DNA from: Riptortus pedestris | Taxonomy: Eukaryota > Arthropoda > Insecta > Hemiptera > Alydidae | Direction of reading: 5' to 3' | Length of the DNA: 64,000 nucleotides | Assembly (NCBI GenBank): GCA_019009955.1 | Contig: CM032228.1 | Span: 65,741,001-65,805,000 of the forward strand | Shown: one piece after another, positions 57,540-64,000 of the stretch | Layout of the letters: each line of letters opens with the position of its first letter | Numbering within the stretch: the stretch's first letter is position 1 | Program-made: the position numbers and the translations under genes | The notes under the pieces: generated by a model | What the model was told of the DNA's origin: nothing | The model's input: only the letters and a program-made list of their open reading frames with translations | Databases searched by the model: none

Positions 57540-58050
57540 TGAAAACAAGAAAGTACAAATTTCTCGCTTAAAACTTGATTTACAAAAACAATTGTACAAC
57601 AATTCATGATATAACAGCTTATTTTAGTGTGCCATGAGGAAAATTGAAAAATAAAAAAAAAAAACTAATATCTTAGTTAATAATCATGATATAGGAAAGC
57701 GTATATAAAAACATTTATAGAACATTCAATTTTCAATAAAATTGCAGCTAAACATTTTTTCTCTCCGACGTATAATAACAGAGGTATTTCGAATTTTCGA
57801 AATTCTCCCCCCGTCCGATACTAGTAACTCGATCATTAGTTTTCAACTTATGCATCGAGTTTGGTGACGATCATACAAAAGTTGCGACTGTTAGTGCGTC
57901 AACTGGCAATTAAACATAAACATTAAATTTTTAACGGACCTTATTTTCGTCATCTCCTAGATAGGTTCTATCGACATTTGAGGATGCTATTCAAAAATCG
58001 CGTCATGAGTACGACCTCAATAGCTGTTTCCCTTCAGGGAAATCTGTTAG
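57540..58050 (+). mobile_element. family A element, 5'-truncated, 3' end present
   Basis: First and second modules are fused by deletion (AAACAAGAAAGTACAAATTT to TAATATCTTAGTTAAT). It continues through the 3' segment to TTTCCCTTCAGGGAAATCTG then TTAG. The TA core is almost lost. Confidence 0.7.
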
Positions 58051-58547
58051 AAGAAAGAGTTGGACAAAGATGCAGACCTTATAAGAGTTGTATAGATACT
58101 TGGAGTAGCGCATTTTTATAGCTTAATAAATGTATAGTTTGGATACACGAATCAAAGACAGTAGTCATGAACCATCTCATTCAAGCAGGTTTTTAAGAAC
58201 AATTTTCATTGGCGTTGATAAATTTAACCTAGCTGAATTAAATCCTCCTGGATAATGAAAAACAACCCTGTCACAACTAACCGAAACATTCTTCATGAAG
58301 GGTGGTAACTGTGATCAAATCCAGAATTTGTTTCCAAGCAGCCAATTGCAACTTCATGTATTTTAAATAGAATTCCTAAACGTTCATTGCTTTGTCGCTA
58401 ATTTGCAGAGGAATGAACGTACATTTATGATTATTTTTTTTAGTGCTAGTTACTAACTGCAATAAAGTGTCCATATTGAAATACACGTCCTAGGATATAT
58501 AGGAATGAAGTAAACACTTAACCTAACCAGTACTGCAGAAATATAAA
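58051..58547. other. unassigned sequence
   Basis: Nothing recognised. Confidence 0.35.
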
Positions 58548-59200
58548 AAAAGTCCGTCACGCTATATTACATATGGTATGTATGCATAAAAGCTGAATAT
58601 AACATTAATTGATTGAAAACTGTTTACTATATCAAGTACTGTAATTTATAATGAATCAGAATAATTTGTATCTCAATCAATCAAATTTAAGTAGTCCAAA
58701 AACTTAAGAAGGGAGGGGGTTCACCAGAACATATTTGCATGTATCTCGTATGATAAATGTCTCTTGAAAACAATATTTGGTATTTAAACTTTGAATGATG
58801 TGGTTTATAACATAGCCGAGTATTTTTTATGTAACATGAGTAGAAGTGGGGGTTTGCTGAATGCTGAAAATTGAAAAATACAAATATCTCGGTTAATATT
58901 CAAGATAGAGAATTAATGTATATAACAATATTTATAGAACATCAGTAGTTAAAAAATATTAGTGCCATAATATTTTTCGATACGACTCATAATAACCTAG
59001 ATATTTTGAATTATCGAATTCCCACCATCCTATAACCCCCCCCACCCCTATTCCAGTCCCGATTTCAGTCATTATCGGATATGATCATTAGTGTCGAATG
59101 AAACTGTTAAATATCGAGCATCGTTTTAAAACACTTAAACATTTTCGAATCAAGATCAGCGAGGATTAGTGGAGAGGAATTTTGAAAATTCGAAATATCT
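58548..59200 (+). mobile_element. family A element, rearranged
   Basis: GTCCGTCACGC at 58553 is a clipped 5' end. It is followed by linker and second module (ATCTCGGTTAATATTCAAGA), then a first-module-like block (CAGTCCCGATTTCAGTCATT). The 3' end is missing. Confidence 0.6.
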
Positions 59201-60077
59201 CTTAGTATATATCACACCTTCATGACATTTATTCAGCTAAGAAGAGTTCAGGTTCTTTTAACTTTGTAGCTTTTGTCTTCCATAATGAGAATTGTTCTCT
59301 TCAGATAACTTCTTACTCAGAATTCCATTTGACGTAAAAAGAATAGGTTCCAACACTATCGAGCTGAAACTTTTAAGACCAACCACTGAAAAAACATAGA
59401 AAATTTTACATGTGGTACTTCTGACATAAATGAACGTTTGGTTTTCCTATGTGAACGAAATGGCTACCTTTATCGGAGTAAAAATCAAGTGTTTGTCAGA
59501 ATAAATCAGTCTAAAGTAGCCAACAGAGTTTATCCAATCGTATTACCTGGATCACATCTAATGATTCATATAGATACTCATGTTTTGGTTTTGATGATTT
59601 ATTTCAAGCAAGAATAAAAAATTATAAATGGTTAGGTCTATGTCTCAAAATTATATTTAAAAGATAAAATAATTGATTGTCTCTTTAGGACAATAAATTG
59701 TATTAAATATTATTAATATTTTATTTTTAAATATTATTAATTTCCAGTTTCCAATGATCGCACCCCGTTGGCGACATCAGTACAAAGAAATTTACAAGGA
59801 AATAGATCTCCAAAGAGATTTAACCATTCACATAAAATGTTCTTGAGGACATGCCTTTGGGCTAACTGACAATTACACAAATATATTCATCCCTTTCTCA
59901 TACGAAAATTTATGATAATAATGTAATGCATATTATGTACCTCCTGTATTTTCAAGTGTACAGCAAAAAATGTCTGTATCGTCGCGAAAATATTAACACT
60001 CCCTTAAATATTAAATATTCGGATAATTCTTCTATTATAACCACCATTAGCAGTGACGGTGTTATTCCTTTAATTGT
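59201..60077. other. unassigned AT-rich sequence
   Basis: Nothing recognised. Confidence 0.35.
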
Positions 60078-60152
60078 TAGCAGATGTCCCTTAAGGTACA
60101 TCATGTATTGAGATTGTACTCTTGCCTCGATTTTCGGAAGTCCGTTCATAAT

Positions 60153-60216
<64 letters not shown>

Positions 60217-60402
60217 AGCCTGTAACTCTAGGGGTCGCAATTTTAGTCTTATCTTTACCAAACTCCATATGTAAGCTTTCATGGAAAAATAAAGATGAAG
60301 TTCGTTAACGGCTGAAATCAAGCCAGGAGGGAAGGGAGGGGAGAATTCCGAAAATCTGAAATATCTACATTATTATTCATCAAATAGAATTGATATAGAA
60401 CC

Positions 60403-60568
60403 AATCTCATAGTAATTACCAATTACAAATCTCATTTTAATTACCAATTATAAATATCATTGTAATTATCAATTACAAATCTCATTGTAATTACCAAATA
60501 CAAATCTCATTGTAATTACTAATTCCAAATCTCATTGTAATTTCCAAATACAAATTTCATTGTAAAAA
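60403..60568. repeat. 24-25-bp minisatellite, first block (~7 units)
   Basis: Unit AATTACAAATCTCATTGTAA then TTACC. Adjacent units create the inverted pair TGTAATT-ACC-AATTACA. The unit matches family A's CAATCTTATTGCAAATTA. Confidence 0.85.
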
Positions 60569-60589
60569 CTAAATTGTTGCTCGTGAGTC

Positions 60590-60715
60590 TACTGGAGACA
60601 ACACACTCCAGGCTCTCCTTGGATAACGGGATTGAACGTTGAGTTGATCACTAACTCTCTAAAAATTCGGATCACGAAGCCAGGGTGTCTCGCTCGGGGT
60701 GGCTAAGGATTTTAA
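60590..60715 (-). mobile_element. tRNA-like SINE fragment
   Basis: On the minus strand CCTTAGCCACCCCGAGCGAG and AACGTTCAATCCCGTTATCC look like A-box and B-box regions of a tRNA-derived head. It is a different or diverged subfamily from the other SINE copies. Confidence 0.4.
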
Positions 60716-60731
60716 ATATCTATAATGCCAA

Positions 60732-60768
<37 letters not shown>

Positions 60769-60773
<5 letters not shown>

Positions 60774-61120
60774 AACGGTCGAGTCTGGGTTCTCCGCTGT
60801 CTCTATATCTATGAGATCCGAGTGACTAGTACTAGGCTTTAAACGAGGTAGCAGCACCTGTCAAGGGACGAACAGCGGACCCCTGGAGTCCAAAGGGCAA
60901 TCTCTCGGAGGGAGAATGAACCAGTCGACCCTCAAGATGCAACAAGAGCGTAAGTGTTTCTTTAATTAGCTAGCCTAAATGTGCTATATCTCGGATTAAA
61001 TAGTTAAATCAGCTATTATAGCAGAGATGGTGGAAACAAAAATGCTTGCCGTGCAATATAAGACCCGGAGAAGTAGCCGGTACATAGTTGAATTTAAATA
61101 TTAATAAAAATTAATAAACC
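60769..61120 (+). mobile_element. possible LTR fragment
   Basis: Starts TGTAACGGTCGAGTCTGG directly after a (TA)n tract and is GC-richer for its first 200 bp. The far end is not defined because it runs into the long TA tract. No partner LTR or coding region. Confidence 0.3.
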
Positions 61121-61124
61121 TTTC

Positions 61125-61303
<179 letters not shown>

Positions 61304-61351
61304 CAAAACCTAAACAAGTGTTCTTTTGTCATATAGAGACACAAATGAAAA

Positions 61352-61672
61352 CCAATTACAAATATCATTGTAATTACCAATTACAAATCTCATTGTAATT
61401 ACCAAATACAAATCTCATTGTAATTACCAATTACAAATTTCGTTGTAATTACCAATTACAAATCTCATTGTAATTACCAATTACAAATTTCATTGTAATT
61501 ACCAAATACAAATCTCATTGTAATTACTAATTCCAAATCTCATTGTAATTTCCAAATACAAATTTCATTGTAAAAACCAATTACCAATCTCATCGTAATT
61601 ACTAATTACAAATCTCATTGTAATTACTAATTACAAATATCATTGTAATTACCAATTACAAAACCCATTACC
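61352..61672. repeat. 24-25-bp minisatellite, second block (~13 units)
   Basis: Same unit as at 60.4 kb. The variant order around 61505-61577 (a unit with TTACTAATTCC, then TTTCCAAATAC) repeats that at 60489-60568, so the blocks were once joined or were duplicated together. Confidence 0.85.
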
Positions 61673-61845
61673 TACAACTGTCGTTACATACATATTTTCT
61701 CTAAGATATTTGGAATTTTTAGTTTTCAGCCTTCTGTAATCCCCCCCCATCACTCAAAAAATGTTAAGGCTTTAGAGAGGGGTGGATTTGAAATATTATA
61801 AATATATCCGTTACCATGAGTCGGATCAAAAAATGTTAGAGAACA

Positions 61846-62846
61846 AGTCTTATGTCGCAGAACACTATTTTGGATTTGACAATTTAAAAGTATTACCCAA
61901 GGAACCAATGACTGGGAAAAGGAAAATTCTGGAAGCTATTTGCAAGCCCGAAGACCTGGAGAATGTAGTTAATTTTAAAACAGATACATGGAATTTAAAT
62001 ATCTATTATGCCGAAGTGTTGAAGAAATTATAACAAACCTGGTAAAGAAAGCCACTAATGGTTTAGTGTAGGGTGAAGATAAAGGTGATGTACATATTTA
62101 TTATTTTTAGATGATTTAATTGTTTGGATTTCTTTATTTTTACATATGCGGGAGCGCTACATCGGGTGTATAGTGGAATTTCTAGGCCTTATATAATTCG
62201 TTTTAAGGATAACCTTGAGAGTGAGGCGAACTGGTGAGAATATATAACAGCCTTGACGAAGAGTTTGAAAATAGAACTAAGCCCAAGGAACATTTGGTTC
62301 GAATTCATAAAGATTTCTTTCACCCATTGGTTCACACGTAGAGAATTAAGTCACCGAGATTGGGGGATATGTGAAGCAGATCTTTTTCGTTTCTCCATTG
62401 CATATTTAAAGGGGCTGATTTTGAATGGAAGCCCGGTCCCACCCCTTCCGATATAGTCGGCAGACCCCATTGATTTAAGAAGTGGCCTCACTTTATATTC
62501 ATACGGAGCAGTGATTGGCTGCTGGTAGGGGAGGGCTAAATCATTTTTATTTCTTCCCAACATAAGGAGAAAATCCTGGCTCCGCACAATTCCCTTGGGG
62601 GTCAATTGAATAAAATTTACCAAGCAACGGATTTGGAAAATTAGCTTCCCATTGAGTCTCTAAAATTCGAGATCCAAATCTAAATTTAAAAAGAAATGCC
62701 AGAGACATTCCTTAAAGAAAAATCGGTCATAAAAAGAATTTTAGTAATATTTTAGTGGGCTTGAGAGAGACTGGTTTTCCAGCTATAGAATAATGAATAA
62801 CAAATACGTTAGGCATAGTTTATTGCAAATTAATTATATTAAGTCT
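61846..62846. other. unassigned; two short open frames without domains
   Basis: An open stretch to 62033 on + starts inside family A sequence and continues into unique sequence (GKRKILEAICKPEDLENVVN). A 90-codon frame lies on minus at 62351-62623. Neither has a recognisable domain; I do not call them genes. Confidence 0.35.
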
Positions 62847-62887
62847 TGTTCTATGAATACTAAGAATTTGTAGTCTTAATTTTTATT

Positions 62888-62940
<53 letters not shown>

Positions 62941-62985
62941 AACCAATAAAAATTTAGTCTACAAATTCTTAGTATTCATAGAACA
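62847..62985. repeat. palindrome with ~45-bp arms around a (TA)n loop
   Basis: TGTTCTATGAATACTAAGAA and its complement flank a (TA)n tract at about 62891-62937; the arms include TTTTTATTGTTT/AAACCAATAAAAA. Confidence 0.85.
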
Positions 62986-62994
62986 TAAAACATA

Positions 62995-63049
<55 letters not shown>

Positions 63050-63050
63050 A

Positions 63051-63085
<35 letters not shown>
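62995..63085. repeat. (TA)n-(TG)n-(TA)n compound microsatellite
   Basis: TA repeats, about 12 TG units, then TA repeats. Confidence 0.95.
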
Positions 63086-63091
<6 letters not shown>

Positions 63092-63099
63092 GTAACCTC

Positions 63100-64000
63100 T
63101 GTCTGTACATTGATTTTTTTTGCGAAATTTCACGATAACTTTTCGTTTCACATGTCATAGACACCATAACTGCATTTTGTTTCTTTGGTGTCTGTTTGTT
63201 TGTTTGTTTGTTTGTTACCTTTTCACGCATAAACGGCTAAACCGAATTTTATGAAACTTGGTATGTATATTACTACTAGCCCAACTTAGACTTTAGGCTA
63301 TATTAATATTCTCTAAAACGAACAGGAGTGGGGGTTATAAGGGAGGCCTGAAATTAAAAATAGCGATATTTCGTTTCCTATTGCTTTTTCAGCAAATATG
63401 TACATAACAAAAGTTGTTTATTTTGTAATTTAGAGTAACTTTTGTTATATGCACTTTTGCCGTATACGGAAGTATAAATGAGTTATACGCTAAAAACTAT
63501 AGCGGGAGTCCACAATTTTATTTGGCACAAAAGACTCGACCGAACTAAACCAAACTCGCTATGTGAATTAATACTTACGATTTCCTTATAATAAGCCATA
63601 CTAACATTTCTAGGGACGGGCAGGAGTGGGGGTTATAAGGGAGGCCTGAAATTAAAAATTGCGATATTTCGTTTCCTATTGGTTTTTCGGCAAGTATGCA
63701 CATAACAAAAGTTCTTTATGTTGTAATTTAGAGTAACTTTTGTTATATGCACTTTTGCCGTATACGGAAGTATAAATGAGTTATACGCTAAAATCTATAG
63801 CGGAAGTGAACAATTTTATTTGGGAAAATAGACCCAACCGAAATAAATAAAACTCGGTATGTGTATTAGCACTAACGCTTTCATTATAACAAACCATATC
63901 AACATTTCTAGGCACGGGCAGGAGTGGGGGTTATAAGGAATCCCCGAAATTAATAATAGCGGTATTTCGTTTCCTATTGGTTTTTCGGCAATTATGAACA
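63100..64000 (-). mobile_element. repeat family B with 298-bp tandem units, runs off the window
   Basis: CAGGAGTGGGGGTTATAAG starts units at 63323, 63621 and 63919, an exact 298-bp spacing. Each unit has ATTTCGTTTCCTATTG, TTTAGAGTAACTTTTGTTAT and TATACGGAAGTATAAATGAG. At the left, TTTGTTTGTTACCTTTTCACG then AAACGGCTAAACCGAATTTT is the family B end seen inverted at 47.05 kb. The array continues past the window. Confidence 0.8.

Noticed and set aside
62351..62623. 90-codon frame on the minus strand
   Set aside because: Sequence not recognisable and no supporting signals; left as unassigned.

Overview
The window looks like repeat-dense, AT-rich nuclear DNA from an animal, most likely an arthropod. 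The pointers are an irritans-type mariner, a Jockey-type non-LTR retrotransposon, piggyBac-like and hAT remnants, Gypsy-type LTR debris, tRNA-derived SINEs and many (TA)n tracts. There are no operons or bacterial signals. Species cannot be named from the sequence. Almost every open frame of length belongs to a transposable element. The only stretch I would defend as host coding sequence is a short terminal exon on the minus strand at 45547-45671, with a splice acceptor, a hydrophobic C-terminal tail and a polyadenylation signal. Much of the window above it is therefore probably intron of that gene.

The dominant component is one repeat family, called family A here, with more than 20 full or partial copies on both strands. 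Its 5' end carries a hairpin (ACGCAG-GGG-CTGCGT) followed by the 12-mer AGCAGATTTCCC. The middle has a (TA)n core. The 3' end has the inverted 12-mer in a hairpin (GATTTCCC-TTAA-GGGAAATC) followed by TGCTA. This resembles the DINE-1/HINE class of non-autonomous Helentron-like elements. A short form (~620-660 bp) and a long form with two diverged internal modules coexist. Two minisatellites (48.4-49.8 kb and 60.4-61.7 kb) have grown out of different internal segments of family A copies.

Region by region: 0-11 kb holds a 194-bp near-perfect palindrome, family A copies, a SINE, a decayed LTR and a truncated mariner. 11.3-15.9 kb holds an almost complete Jockey-like element (ORF1 and ORF2 overlapping as ATGA, each with one frameshift). 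16-25 kb has remnants of a second non-LTR element (RNase H and endonuclease pieces), a Gypsy-type solo LTR and a piggyBac-like element that lost its catalytic core. 27-34 kb has a long family A copy split by another solo LTR, two hAT remnants in opposite orientation, and repeat family B interrupted by a palindrome with a hammerhead-like core. 34.3-37.5 kb is a family A copy split by a 2576-bp DNA transposon with ~35-bp inverted termini, an ATAT target duplication and an inactivated transposase-like gene. 38.5-39.3 kb is a gag-protease fragment. 43.9-45.4 kb is a duplicated block ending in a ~63-bp minisatellite. 45.5 kb carries the host exon. 46-64 kb is mostly family A copies, a nested-palindrome MITE, microsatellites, and at the right edge a 298-bp tandem repeat.

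The genes do not form a pathway. They are layers of mobile elements, and the nesting gives a partial relative chronology.
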